The notes under the pieces were generated by a model that saw only the letters and a program-made list of their open reading frames with translations, did no database searches and was not told where the DNA came from. This document shows positions 36,064 to 48,347 of a DNA stretch of 64,000 nt, in pieces. The stretch covers positions 1,694,450 through 1,758,449 of the forward strand of contig JANVCC010000021.1 in assembly GCA_025345505.1 (NCBI GenBank), in the 5' to 3' direction. Numbering within the stretch: position 1 is the first letter of the stretch; each line of letters begins with the position of its first letter. Origin of the DNA: Todiramphus chloris collaris. Lineage: Eukaryota > Chordata > Aves > Coraciiformes > Alcedinidae. The translations under genes were made by a program, and so were the position numbers.

Positions 36064-38010
36064 GCATGGACTGGAGTGCTCAGTGAGGAACTTTCCTGTC
36101 CTGAGAAATGCTATCAGCCCATCAGGGGTCTGAAGTTGAGCCCAAACCAGTCTTCACCAAACAGGGCCTGGGCTGAGCTTCTGCCAGCATTTCAGCACAA
36201 GCTGGAGCGCCTTTGACCATGCCCACCCTGCAGCTGCTCGTGCCCAGCAACCGTCTCAGGCACTTTCCCCTGTGGAATGGGAAACCCTTGTCTCAGCGTA
36301 CTGCTGACAGCCAGCAACGTCCACAGACAACGTGACCCAGGGTGCAGGACATTTAAAACCACCCTGGGTCATCCTGACCGTGGTGCCCACTTGCTTCGGC
36401 AGCTCCTTGACCAGAAGGACACTGCTTGTTGTGCAACTTTTTACATTCAGTATGGGCTGAATGAAAAGGCTGAAACTTCTCTTCCAAACAACCCAAAGGC
36501 TGAAAAGGGGTCGCAGTTGCCATCTAACCATTTAGGAGCTGGAGGACTGGCGGGCAGAGCTATTTCCTCCTACCCAGTTGTTGTCATGGGGCTGCAGAGG
36601 AAGAGTGTTTTGTGACATCCTGACCTATTGTCCCAGAAAAGCAAAGTGCTCCTCAAATTAACCCGCTGCACCTCCATGAAAAGCCAGTGCCATCAGTGTA
36701 AACAACAAAGAAATATGGTCTGATTTGCTCAGCGTCGAATTTTCTCAGCGAACAACTTGAGAAAACATTGAGGTTTTTATTCAGCAGTAATGACAGGCAT
36801 GTGCTGATGAAAATGAGAGCGTAAAAAATGCTTCTCCCTTTAAACCCTTTTGTGAAGGAGCTATTTATTTGCCAGAGGTTGCAGCCTGAAACAGTTTGAA
36901 AGAAAAAAGGACCAAATTATTGTAAACTTTAGGGGACCTCAGAGCCCCAGGGACATCAATGACTTGAAAGTGAGGGTAAGTGCAGGAATAATCCAAGTTT
37001 ACTGAGCAACCTTCTGCATCTGATGTTTATGGCATCATCACTGGTGCTTCCTTTGTCCAGGGAATGACAAAGACTTGAGGAGTTGCGCCCCTGTTTAGTG
37101 CATCAGCTGAGATGCTTTTTCCTAGTGAACTGCAGGGTGCACCTCCTCTCCTCCAGAGAAAGCCTAAATGTGCTCCAAGGGCTGCCTCTGTCCTCATCAC
37201 AGAGCAAACCACCCAAGCCTAAGCAGTGCTTGGACTTCTACCTGCACTCCCAGCACGAGCCATACAGTTTGACTCTGATGAATGATGGTACTTAGCTGCA
37301 GGTAAGTGTGGATGTGTGGATGGGTGCTGTGGGTGTACTGGGGGCAGCTGGTAGCTCTGTGCACGCTTATGTTGCACGTTGAAGTTCAGCACAGAGATCT
37401 TCAGGCACAACACAGCCAGAATGAAGTGAGGAATGGTATATTTTTTTTGCGTGGTGCTGTGTTATGTCAGTGAGCCATCACTTGGGGTAATCTTGGCTGC
37501 TGTTCTCCCCGTGGCACTAGAGAGTGTACACTTGCTGTCAGGAATGGCTTCACATTTCTGCCTAGACCAGATACTCTCACTACAGGCTTGATATTTTTTT
37601 ATACAGCTTTAGGTTGTGTAAAGTTCTTCTCTCAGCTCCTTCACCACCCAGAATCCAAAGAAGAGGCTGAAGAGACACAGAGGGTCATGTGGTCAAAATG
37701 CATGTAGTGTCAGCTGCAGTGCTTACCCTATAGATCTTTTAGGAGGACACTGTGGAGCCAGTGTGCTGTTGCTTTATTTCAAGGAGAAAAAAATAACAAC
37801 CTGGAAAATGCAGCTGTTTTCAGTATAACCAGCTCTTCAGTGCCCAGAGTGGACCACAGCTTCATGGAGACGATGGGGTCTTTAGCAGGTGAAGCACAGG
37901 TTTGGGTCTTGAAGGTAGGGACCTCGGTTCTGTCCTTGGCTTTATCAGTGAGCCACACAGGTCAGGTCCTGGCTTCTCTTTGGCTCAGTACCTTCTGTTA
38001 GTGAACCTTG
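36064..38010. other. Unassigned unique sequence
   Basis: The interval 36690-36860 is AT-rich but complex (TTTTTATTCAGCAGTAATGA, CTATTTATTTGCC), the sort of composition seen in conserved non-coding DNA. No exon supported. No CR1 or LTR. Confidence 0.45.
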
Positions 38011-38198
38011 GGTGAGACACTGGACCAGGTTGCCCAGAGAGGTGGTGGAAGCCCCATCCTTGGAAGTGTTTAAGCCCAGGCTGGATGGGGCTCTGAGCAA
38101 CCTGCTCTAGTGGGAGGTGTCCCTGCCCATGGCAGGGGGGTTGGAACTGGATGAGCTTTGAGGTCCTTCCCAACCCTGACAATACCATGATTCTATGG
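38011..38198 (+). mobile_element. CR1 LINE, 3' end copy
   Basis: Sense copy starting in the last coding block (GGTTGCCCAGAGAGGTGGTG) and ending with ATGATTCTATGG. Nearly parallel to 19300-19506; both share the AACCTGCTCTAGTGGGAGG segment. Confidence 0.94.
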
Positions 38199-39618
38199 TT
38201 TTTAGCGAAGGACCTTTACCTGGAACAGCTGGACATGGAGGTGGGGAGAACAAAGGCATCAGTTCCCTTTTTTCCCCTCCTCTCCCACAGTTCTGACATT
38301 ATTCTGTGCCTGAATGTTGAGGTTCTGGATCTGGTGGGATTTTTAAATTATTTTTTTTAAAGAAATCTGTGTTTTGGATTCCTGCCCCTTTGTTGGCTTG
38401 TGAAGGTGGATGGAGAAGTATGGGATTCTTTGCAGCATGTCAGACAGTGTTGCAAGCCTTTGTTTGGACAGCTGTCACTTGAGGTTGACAATCTGGCAAG
38501 GACAGACTTGCACAAACTTCCATATTGTGGTTAAGGCTGTGATGTATCAGAAAAGCTGGATGTTCTCATCTAGCTGGCTTCAGCTTTGCTTACATCTCTG
38601 AGATTACACAGATGGCACTGACTTGCAATCTGCTTCAGGCTATATCTGTGAATGAGCTCCCAAAGTGGTATCTGTAGAGCTCGCTGATGACTTTGGCATC
38701 TTTGATCACCAGGTGCCATCACCTGTCTGCCTTCCCCTGAGCAGGGATGCCTTGCAAGGACAGTTGGGTTTGTTCCTTGGAGATCCCAAAAGGCCATCAG
38801 GGATACATCCACATTTAAAATTTTCAAAGCTGATGAAGATGCTCAGCCAAGCAAACACCGTTCGTTTCATCTGGGAGCTGCTGTTAAATCCCCAGTTCAC
38901 AGCGAACAGTCAGGGTTGCTTTAGTGACAAATTAATCAGAAATATACTTTAACCTACTAGGCTCCTAAAATGTTACTTGGCTGCTTTTTTTCTTGTAACA
39001 GGTCTCTGCATCTTCAGATAACTGTGTTGGAAGAAGTACACTGAATCCACACTTGCAGTGCTCAGGTTATATTTCCACTCATGGAAACTGATGGCTCTGT
39101 TTTAAATACACACATATATATGAAACATATTTTATATATGCCAAAAATTAGTTCATCCTGAGTTGTAACAGAACCACTCTCAAATGCTGCACCATAAAAA
39201 AAGCAGTCTTTAAGCAGACAGAGCTATAGAAATAAACCATATAGACACGGCGGAGATCAGGTGGCACCAATGTGCACAAGGAAAAACTTTATCTACTGTG
39301 CAGCTTTAGGAGAGGAGTGGAATATAAACACGAGTGACATCTGGAGTTTGAAGATAATGGTGGGTCATTCTTTGATTTCTAACAAAGCAAAGAACCAAGG
39401 CCCAAACAGGCAAAATGGCAAATTGATGCTCTAAATTTTGGTTTCAGAACTAACTTTTCTCAAACAGTGCTGAAGACTTAGATATCTAAGCACCAGTAAT
39501 ACATGTATATATATATATACGTCCAAGCACTGGGAAAAAATAGTATGCATTGTTTTTACCATATGGCATGCAATCGGTATTTTGCTATGCTCTAAGAATT
39601 TCAACCCTTTCAGAAGAG
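38199..39618. other. Unassigned unique sequence with a TA tract
   Basis: A (TA)n tract lies at about 39505-39520, and T- or A-rich short runs at 38340-38361. No gene supported. Confidence 0.5.
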
Positions 39619-39682
39619 AGCAGGGAGTTGGATTCGATGACCTGTAAGGGTCCCTTCCAACTTGAGATTATCTATGACTATA
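39619..39682 (+). mobile_element. Short older CR1-like 3' end
   Basis: GGGAGTTGGATTCGATGACC, then TAAGGGTCCCTTCCAACTTG and TATCTATGACTATA: the sense terminus of a CR1 relative with degraded terminal units. Only about 64 bases. Confidence 0.78.
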
Positions 39683-40898
39683 TGCCAAGTCTATCCAAAA
39701 CAAAAGAAAAAAAAATATATTAAAATTATAATTTGGAGTGTGTTTGCTGTTTTGCTGCTATTTAAGGTAAGGAAAAGAGTGTGAACTGAAAGCTGGGGCT
39801 TAACACAATTTAAAATGCTCTGACCCTTTTCTCTATAGCCACGTGGAGTAGCTCAGTAAGTCCCCTGAAGGTCCCAGGCAAATGGCATTGACAATTTTAC
39901 CCAGTGGCTGACTCCTGAATCGTTGTGGGGATTTAAGAGAGCTGCCAAAAGCCCAGAGAAGGTGCCTTTTATTGTCGGGCCTTCAGAGGAACCTCATTCC
40001 ATGTGTTTGCTGGTTTGACACCCAAGAGTCATCCTGCACACTTCTGTAGGGAGCACAGGTACCCACCACAGGGAAACAGCTCACTTTGCTTTGACATTTT
40101 TCTGGACTTCCCCTTTTCCACACACTCATGGTGAACAATTATTGGAGAGCCACACTCACCCAGCTCACAGGAGCAGTGCTGCCGTGTACGGTAAGCAACA
40201 ATCATCCTTTCCACTACGTGATCAAAGATGCTGGCGTTTGCCACTGGAAGGATCTCCTTCCGATCCCAGAGACCACACAGTCGCCTTCGACTGCGTGTGT
40301 TCTCACTCAGCGTCTGCATGTGGGACATAGCTCAATTCTGTGATGATGTTCCTCGACTTCTGGACTAGCAGAGAAGCCAGAATTATTCAACTATTGGTAA
40401 GTCAGAAAAACTCCACTACTAAAATAAGTATTATGAAAATAAAATAGTATGTATATATATAAAGTAGTATGAAAATTTAAAAAAAAATTAAAAACAAAGT
40501 AAAAAAGAAAAGTGACTGAAGCAGTAACAAAGTATTTTCTACAGTTTGTTTTCCCAGCGCAGACCAACTCAGCAGCAACATTTGTTTCTCATTTTCTCTG
40601 GTTTATACCAGACAGAGGAGGGTACAGAAGGGAGCTACGGTCTCTGAATGAATCACAGTCTCAGATACCAAATCGTTAGCCCATAGGAAGTTTCATTTTT
40701 ACCCAGACCTCTGCTGTAGCAAACCAAAACTGTAGCTTTCAATCTGAGATCTTCCAAAGTCGTTCCTGTGAAGGTGCAATCCCATCGAGAAACTTCCTAG
40801 ATGGGCTGCTGTATATTGATATATATATATATAGATTTATCTTTCTTTGTAACCCGACCCCTCAGCAGGAATCCACAAACAAGGACTGAGGTTTCCAA
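39683..40898. other. Unassigned sequence with AT-rich tracts
   Basis: AT-rich low complexity near 40425-40510 and a (TA)n tract at 40819-40833. The segment 40029-40343 has frames on both strands (99 codons minus, 79 and 71 plus) and several CpG, but no recognisable protein. Confidence 0.45.
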
Positions 40899-41365
40899 AG
40901 ACAGGGCACTGCTGGAGAGGGTACAGCAAAGAACTATGAAGATTATTAGGTGACGAGAACATCTCAGTTATACAGAAAGGCTGAGGGAGTTGGGTCTTTT
41001 TAGCCTGGAGAAGAGAAGACTGAGGGGGGATCTGATCAGTGCTTATACTTAGAGGTGGCTGTCAGGAGGATGGGACCAGTCTTTTCCCAGTGGAGCCCAG
41101 TGACAGGACAAGAGGTAATGTACACAGACTTGAACATAGGAAATTCCACCTAAACATTAGGAAGAACTGCTTTACTTTGAGGGTGATAAAGCCCTGAAAC
41201 AGGCTGCCCAGAGCGGTGGTGGAGTCTCTGTCTCTGGAGACAATTAAAAACCCTCCTGCACACGTTCCTGTGTGACTTTCTCTAGGTGAATCTGCCTTAG
41301 CAGACTAGATGATCTCCAAAGGTACCTTCCAACCCCCACCTTTTTGTGATTCTGTGAAACTGTGA
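40899..41365 (+). mobile_element. CR1 LINE copy
   Basis: Sense. Starts with a worn polymerase end (GACAGGGCACTGCTGGAGAG, codons for L-L-E-R-V-Q-Q-R-T), passes the LRELGLF-type block at about 40983 and the RKFHLN-type block near 41130-41160. Ends with TTTTTGTGATTCTGTGAAAC. Several indels break the frame. Same subfamily as 26592-27029. Confidence 0.94.
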
Positions 41366-41800
41366 ACCAGAGACCAGAGCTTCTGTGGCAGACAGAGTAA
41401 AAGGGCAGTCAGCTCTCCTATCACCAAAGAAGGTAACAAGGCAGGAACCTTTTTTAATGTTCATAAAAGATGGTAAGTACATAGGGCAAGCAGACTGAAT
41501 GACCAAAAACCTCTTAGATGTTTATTTTCAACACCATCGTTTCTTTGGTATACTAGCCATGGAAAGCATCTTACACCAGTCAGTATTTTCACTCTATTTC
41601 CAGAGTTTTTCTACATGCAATCTCCATACACTTACTTGGGCACTAGAAGTTATCTTCTTTTCTCATCCAGTATGGCCAATCTACATGGATCTGCAGATCT
41701 GGTTTGATTTAGAGTTCACTTCCAATCTACTTCAGCAGTAGCTTGGTTATCTATATCAGAAAGCACTCTAAGTCATGAAGACATGCCTTAAAGGCACAAA
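41366..41800. other. Unassigned unique sequence between opposed CR1 copies
   Basis: No repeat or gene recognised. The flanking CR1s end tail-to-tail across this gap, since the left copy is sense and the right copy antisense. Confidence 0.45.
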
Positions 41801-42102
41801 CACAGAATCACAGAGTCACAGAATAGTAGGGGTTGGAAGGGACCTCTGGAGAACGAGTGCAACCCTCCCTATGGAGAGAAGGTTGCACAGGATTACATTG
41901 TCCAGGTGGGTTTTGAATGCCTCCAGAGATGGAGACTCTACCACCTCTCTGGGCAGCCTGTTCCAGGACCTGTCACCCTCAAAGTAAAGCAGTTCCTCTT
42001 CATGTTTGAATGGAATTTCCTATTTTCCAGTTTGTGTCTGCTACCTCTTGTCCTGTTAGTGGCCATCACACAAAAAAGACTGGTTCCGTGCTCTTGACAC
42101 CC
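41801..42102 (-). mobile_element. CR1 LINE, 3' end copy
   Basis: Starts with three terminal units (CACAGAATCACAGAGTCACA), then AATAGTAGGGGTTGGAAGGG. Reads antisense through the ORF2 tail to GACTGGTTCCGTGCTCTTGA. 5'-truncated at about 42102. Confidence 0.94.
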
Positions 42103-43612
42103 CCAAATACACACACAATAAACCCAGTGTTACATCACCTCGCCAAAATGCTACTGAACTACCGACTTGGTTAAGCTCAGAGAGCTGAAGATCAGAGCTG
42201 AAAATTATACTCTTCCAGGCCCTGTTCTGGCTAAAACAACATTGTACTAAAGCACTTTTCCATTCCCTTCCACGCTGAAGGGAACCACCCTGTTCACTGC
42301 CTCCCTGTGTGGCTGCACTTCGTGCTACACAAATTTTTCTCTTCCTTGTTTGTTTTGGAAACTCGTTGGCAGGAAGCCACCTCCAACTGTATGTGGCATC
42401 TGGAGCTTGGGCTTTGATTCAGTGTGTTTGTCTCGCACTGCTCTGGATGAAAAGGGCAGCTCAGTCAAGCAGGTATTTTCTTCTTCTGTTCCCAGGACCA
42501 TGATGGCAACCTCCTTCTCCTTTTGTTCAAAACATACCCTTAAAAGATGCACCTTCAGATTTCTATGAGGATCCCAAAGGGGGAGGCAGTGAAACTCAGC
42601 TTCTTTATCAAAATCCAGGACGAACAGCTTAATGCACAACACTCAAATTTGATGACATGCAGCAGCTGCACTTTTTTAGGTGGTACTCTTAATATTTGTT
42701 CAGTCTCTAGTAACTAAATTAAAATGAAACAGAAGAATGCCAAAAAAATCTAGAAATAATGTTCTTTCAGAGCTTGTTCCTATCTATTTTTAATTTTTTT
42801 TTTTTTTTTTGCCTGGTTTCTAAAGGACAAAAGAACCTCTGCAATCTTGTGGTATCTGAGTGTTTGGTCCTGTGTATCCCTTCCTTCCTTACCAGCACCA
42901 TGCCACTAATTCTGGAACCACTTCATGAATTTCAATCAAATTTAATATGAAGATCAAAACCACAGCGATACAGCAAGATGCAACCAGTTTTATGGGAATA
43001 GACTACCAAGTAAAGGGAAAGATTATTAAAAACCACCCATCGTGAGGAGGGCCCTGGCATCAGCTCAACCCATCAAACATCAGAAATCGCACAGGATCGG
43101 GAGACTAGCCCAGCCAAGGAGAAAAAAAAACCTCAGGTCACCAGTTTTATTTTATTAGACACCTGAGAATCCAGCCATGAGGCAGACATCCCCAGATGAA
43201 GTGTGCTTTGCTGCCTGCCCTGCTGTTGGAGCTACTCATCTGACAACAAGCTTTAAGAAAATTTCTCATTCCTGTCACCCGTGTGACTCCTTTGACCTCG
43301 CTGGATTCCAGCATCCGCAGCTATCCTTCACTCTTTCAGGCTCATTTCTTTACCTGATGCCTGCTGATAATGGGTTAGGCGGGTAGCAAACCAGATAAGG
43401 CTTTCTTTCCCCCAGTGCTCACCTCTTAATGCTGGGCAAACCAGATGGAAAACGTACAATATATTCTATGGTCACAAATTCTGCACTCGGATATCCTATG
43501 GAAAAAAAAACAGGTGTTATATGTTTGTCAGGGGTAGGTGGAGTCTTCTGCATTTAATATATTTTTGCATATTTCTTCTAAAAAAGCACCCTTACTTTGC
43601 TTTGGGATTCTC
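42103..43612. other. Unassigned unique sequence
   Basis: A run of 17 T lies at 42794-42810. No supported gene. An apparent secreted-like frame at 42309 begins with GTG rather than ATG and is not accepted. Confidence 0.5.
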
Positions 43613-43712
43613 ACTTTTCCCCACATATTTTTTTCCCACATTTCCCAATTCCCCTTTTTTTCCCCACATTTACCCATTTTTTTCCCCCGCATTTTGCTTT
43701 TCCCCACATACT
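43613..43712. repeat. Pyrimidine-rich degenerate tandem repeat
   Basis: One strand is almost purely C and T with recurring CCCCACAT and TTTTTTCCC modules (TTTTCCCCACAT at 43614, near 43660 and near 43700). The irregular period is 11-20 bases. It ends just left of the 3' end of a CR1 copy at 43721. Confidence 0.85.
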
Positions 43713-43720
43713 TTGAATTG

Positions 43721-43998
43721 CAGAATCATAGAATGGTAGGGGTTGGGAGGGACCTCTATAGATCCAACCGCTCTGCCATGGCAGGTTCATCTAGAGGAGG
43801 TCACACAGGAACACATTGTCTGGGTGGGTTTGAAGTATCTCCGGAGACAGAGACTCCACCACCTCTCTGGGCAACCTGTTCCAAGGGCTCTGTCACCCTC
43901 CAAATAAAGAAGTTCCTCCTTATGTTTAGATGGAACTTCCTATGTTCAAGTTTATGTCCATTAAGTTTTGTCCTGTCACTGGACACCACATGATTTCT
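43721..43998 (-). mobile_element. CR1 LINE, 3' end copy
   Basis: Antisense copy starting CAGAATCATAGAATGGTAGG. The ORF2 tail in the minus frame 43989-43801 reads [20 protein letters not shown], then loses frame after W-R-V-T-E-P. Its tail faces left, while a second CR1 tail 50 bases beyond its 5' end faces right, giving an inverted pair. Confidence 0.94.
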
Positions 43999-44048
43999 GA
44001 GTAACCAACCCCTTTTCAGCTAAGACTCATTTTGTTACCATCTTCCAT

Positions 44049-44090
44049 CTACCCTTCCAACCCCTACCATTCTATGACTCTGTGATTCTG
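44049..44090 (+). mobile_element. Very short CR1 3' end, inverted to its neighbour
   Basis: CCTTCCAACCCCTACCATTC then TATGACTCTGTGATTCTG. Its first 20 bases of overlap are the exact reverse complement of the terminus of the copy at 43721, giving a potential hairpin with a loop of about 310 bases. Confidence 0.88.
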
Positions 44091-45684
44091 TTTTCCAGGG
44101 ACAGCAGACACCACTGAACGTGAGAGGAGTAATTGCACCAGAATCTTCACGACGTGCTTCTACCATTTCAATGTTTATAGCTAACCCCAGTGCACCCTCA
44201 GCATTTTTTCTCTGCTCACTTGACTTGCTGCTGTACATGAGGGTGAGTTTGCTGCTGCCTGAGCCCGTTTTGTGACTAAACTGCTTTCCAAGTTCAAGTT
44301 CATTGATAACAGTCAGATTTGAGATTAATCCATCTGAATGGGATCCGGTCGGGCTGGGAGGGTTAAAGCTACGTTGCCTCCAGGGGAATACAATACAGAA
44401 AGCAGAACACCAGAGAAAAGTTTTCAAAACTGAGCTTAGCTCTGAAGTTTGGGAATGGCACCTTTTTTTCTGTGTATCAATTTGAGTGGCTGCATAAATG
44501 GTTGGGCTGGGTTCTGCTGTGTGCTTGACCTTGCAGCAGCTTGGATGGTGACCCAAGCAGCGAGTTACACAAAATAATTAAAAATGCCAAGTTATGATAC
44601 TGGTACATTACTTTTCTGTTACACGTGTGATACATCAAAGCCTAAAATCTCCTGACTTCACTATTACTGATTTTGACACTCGTTGGACTGCAGAGATACC
44701 TACTGGCTTTGTTTTTCATTTGCCAGTGCTGTGATATTTCTGTGTAATGATATTAATGAAGTTACAAGGCTGAAGACAAGATACGAAGAGACATAAGTAT
44801 TCTTCGTGCTACTTCACAGAAAAACAACAAACTCCTAAAAGCACTTAATGTGGTTCCTTGTCTGAGGTTTGTTCTGTTTGGAATGGCACTGGAGTCTGTA
44901 AATAACAATTCAGCAAATCAAATTAATGACATTGAAGGGAATTGCAGAGGCATCTGGGTTACACATTCATCTAGCCATGTATGAGTTCCCCTTATATGGC
45001 TCTTTATGTTTCTGTAAATTGAATTAGACACAATCTCACAGTGTACATTAGCAGGAATTAAATACTGAACTACTTCCAGAGAAGCTACATCCCCAACATG
45101 CCCCCCAAACCATTTTATTAATGAGTATGAAACAGTTTGTGTAGGCTCAACAGTAGTCCGTGCATCTTTATGGAGATGAGTGAATTTTACATGGGAAATA
45201 AATCACAATTATAGCAAACACAAGTGCTCATCATTCTCTGACCTCGTCAGCTTGACTTCCCCAGGGGCCCATGAGGTTAGTTTGGGGTTGCCACTGAGAT
45301 TCACATAACGTAAAAATCAGACAAAAAAGAGAATTTTTTTTTTTTTTTTTTTTTTTTTCCCCCTAGTTTCAATCACAGCAGCAGACAGCTATGGACTGGG
45401 AGCCAGGGAAATAGCTGTGAGACAGAAACACTCACCACAGGTCCTTCTCCCCAGAGCTGTGCCTGCTCACTGCAGAGCTTATGACAGCCTGGCACGGAGC
45501 TGCTATAATTAGCTTGCACTGGCTTGGAGAAGTTACTTTCTGTTGTGGCTTTTTATTTTTTCTGTTTGGTTGGTTGCTTTGGGGCTGCTGTTTCTTGCTT
45601 CTTTGGTTGTTGTTTTTTTCTCAGAAACCACACCGTCTCTGTTTACAACCCTTAATATCCACCAGCCAAGGAGCCAAGTAGAGG
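44091..45684. other. Unassigned unique sequence with a long T run
   Basis: Twenty-five T at 45334-45358 followed by C. A 173-codon minus-strand frame spans 44035-44556, partly across the short CR1, and shows no recognisable domain. Confidence 0.5.
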
Positions 45685-45790
45685 TAGTGCTGAGGGATAT
45701 GGTTTAGTCAAGGTCTTCTCGGTGTTAGGTTAATGACTGGGCTTGATGACCTTCTCCAACCTAGGAAATCTAGGAAATTCTGTGATTCTG
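45685..45790 (+). mobile_element. CR1-like 3' end, older subfamily
   Basis: GTGCTGAGGGATATGGTTTA, GACTGGGCTTGATGACCTTC and CCAACCTAGGAAATCTAGG, then ATTCTGTGATTCTGAG. This is a separate CR1 3' subfamily marked by the GAGGGATATGGTTTAG motif. Confidence 0.8.
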
Positions 45791-46080
45791 AGCACAGAAG
45801 GGGAAAAAGAGCACAGCAGCTGGCCTGCCCTTTTGCTTTCCCCCTCTGTACACGTGTCATGCTCGCTAACACCACACTCAAAACATTTTTAAAAATACAA
45901 CTCAGTTAGGTAAGAGTATGAATGAAGAAAAGCCAGTGCCTGCCTCCCAGCAGGTGATGGCCACCAAGAGAAGGGAAGTGACCTTTTCTGCTTGGATATA
46001 ACCAACAGCCCCTTAGATTGAAGCCCACTGTGCCTCTGTTCCGGTGATTCATTTTGCATCGGTCTGGATTACAAACAGAC

Positions 46081-46520
46081 AGAATCACAGAATCATTAAG
46101 GTTGGAAATGACCACCAAGGTCACCAAGTCCAACCATCTACCCAACATTATCATAACCACTGAACCGTGTCCTGAAAGGCCGTGTCTACGTGGTTTTGGA
46201 ACCCCTGCAGGGATGGTGACTCCATCCCCTCCCTGGGCAACCTGTTCCAAGGTCTCACCACTCTCACAGGAGAGAAATTGTTCCTCATGTCCAGCCTAAA
46301 CCTCCCCTGGTGCAACTTAAGCCCATTTCCTCTTGTCCTATTGCTAGTTGCTTGGGTGAAGAGACCAACCCCCACCTCACTCCAACCTCCTTTTAGGGAG
46401 CTGTAGGGCACAAGAAGGTCTCCCCTCAGCCTCTTCTTCTCCAGACTAACCAACTCCAGTTCCCTCAGCTCCTCCTCATAAGACATGTTCTCCAAACCCC
46501 TCACCAGTTTGTTGCTTTTT
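46081..46520 (-). mobile_element. CR1 LINE with 128-codon open ORF2 C-terminus
   Basis: Antisense copy of the subfamily with CAACCATCTACCCAACATTA. The minus frame 46537-46151 is uninterrupted and contains [59 protein letters not shown] and RPWNRLPREGMESPSLQGF. It thus keeps the natural order of the CR1 C-terminal blocks close to the stop. 5' truncation is at about 46520. One of the better-preserved copies. Confidence 0.96.
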
Positions 46521-48347
46521 TTTGATGACCACTGCAAGGGAATACTTAAACCACAGAAAGAAAGGACATGAGGGAAAAGGTGCTTCAGTCAAGATGTGCT
46601 AGCCAAGGCGTTAACTGAAGTGAACTGGAACTGGAAGGTAACAAGAAGCATCTGGCATTTAATGTAGCCACGGTGATTTTGTAATTAAAGGAAAATAGCT
46701 GCTGTGCTGAGGCTGTAAATATCAAAGCACTCGGCCTACTTATCGTTCTAAATCGCAGACTATTGCCAAGCTGGCAAAGTTATATGGACTTTAATGATAA
46801 CAAAATAGCTTGTGTCAGCATCCACTGACTTTGGTAGAGGTGTCTGACAGAAGCAGAGGTGTGTTGCAGCACAGCCTTGGGCAGGATGAATTACGGGCAC
46901 GGTAGAAGGAAAGACAAATGTTGATTTCTTTGCCCCCAGACATGTTCTGTGAGAACAGGAGAGCTTGAGGGCTTTCTAAGCACGACAGTTTGTTCCTTGA
47001 ATGGCACTTTTTCCATCCAGACTTTCAGGTGTGGACATAAAATATTTGAAGGAGAGAGGGAATTCTAATCATGCCCAGTCAGACCTAGTTTAAAACCGAC
47101 ATGGTCAATACTCTGCTGTTTACACCAGGTTGAAGGAATTCAAATCGACACAAGGTTATAAGGAGTTATTAGCCGCCTGACAGCTCTTCCTTCCAAACCT
47201 CATTATGGGAATCTGCTCCAAATGAGGCCATTCACGCTACGCTGCTTCATGGACAACCTGAAATGTGAAATGTTCCATCCTCCTTTAGATGCCTCCACAC
47301 TGCACCCAACACCCCGCACAAAACCAGCGTATTCCTGCGTTACCAAAGCAGATCCTGGGGGACGTGTTGGAGGAATCAGCTTTCTCCACTCTTGTCACTG
47401 GATTAGATTCATAAGTATGTGTCTTCTGGTGGCATTTCTCTGCAACAGGAGCTTTCTGGATGTTTTTTTTCTCTGTTTGGACCATCACTGCTGTACACCT
47501 CTCTGTCCTCACTGTTGTTTGCTAAATCACCACAGCTATTAAATTATTACCAGTGTTACTCTGAAGCCCATGGCCCACAGTGATGCAAGAGGTGCACAAG
47601 GGTGGAAAAAAGCAGAGCCTTTTTGCCTGAAGTATTTGTGGTGCTTTCTCTGGACCACTGTGTGAGGTGTGATTCTCTCCAGGCTTCTGCTGGGTGCTCA
47701 GCTGGCTTCTCTGCTCTCCTGTGTGTTTGCTCCATCCCAGATGTGGTACAAACACAGGTGACAACTATTTCACAGGGCTTAGGTACCAGCTCATGTAGCA
47801 GCCAGACACAGCTGCCTGGGGTGTTCCCACCCTACTTTGTCCCCAGTACTTCTCACCACTCCTCTGCTGAGGCTGGTTAGCAGAATAAAGGACCAAGGGC
47901 TCCCCTGATGTATCATGCCAAAGGCAGGTGATGGCTTGGGGGCTTAAGATACATGACCAGGCTTCACACAGAATCTCCCATGCACTTCTCAGCCATCTCT
48001 GCTTTGGGGCAGGTGACCTATAGCAAAGGAAAAGGGACAAGAGGTTGGTGGAGGAAGGAGAAGCACAAATGTCACAGATGCATGCTGTTTGAGCATGAAC
48101 GCCTCCATGTAACTATGTTTTCATAGTAATCTCTCAGGTTGGTGTAATGCAGGACTGAAATACAAGCTAGAGGCACCAAAGGAAATTAAGGACCCTTTGT
48201 TACACTCACCCACAGCAAGAAGTGGTCCCCATGCCAGACAACATCTAAGAAGCTAATTAGGAAACCAGATACAGTGGAGAACTGGGTAGAGCAGGTAGGT
48301 AACCCAGCCCTGGGTAGACCCTGTCAGTAGTGACAGAGCAAAGAACC
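46521..48347. other. Unassigned unique sequence with a possible conserved element
   Basis: About 46640-46870 is complex and AT-balanced, without repeats (TTTTGTAATTAAAGGAAAAT, GACTATTGCCAAGCTGGCAA, a palindromic GCCAAGCTGGC). It is a candidate conserved non-coding element only. No protein-coding evidence. Confidence 0.4.

Noticed and set aside
35391-36216. 203- and 220-codon plus-strand frames
   Set aside because: Inside the solo LTR 35249-36058. The inverted relative at 55710 gives near-identical frames on the other strand. LTRs of this type do not encode proteins.
40029-40343. Overlapping frames of 99, 79 and 71 codons with several CpG
   Set aside because: Frames occur on both strands with no recognisable domain. 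I found no decisive splice-site pair, so this was not annotated as an exon.
42309-42503. Secreted-looking 64-codon frame
   Set aside because: The start codon is GTG, not ATG. There is no promoter or splice support, and it overlaps frames on the opposite strand.
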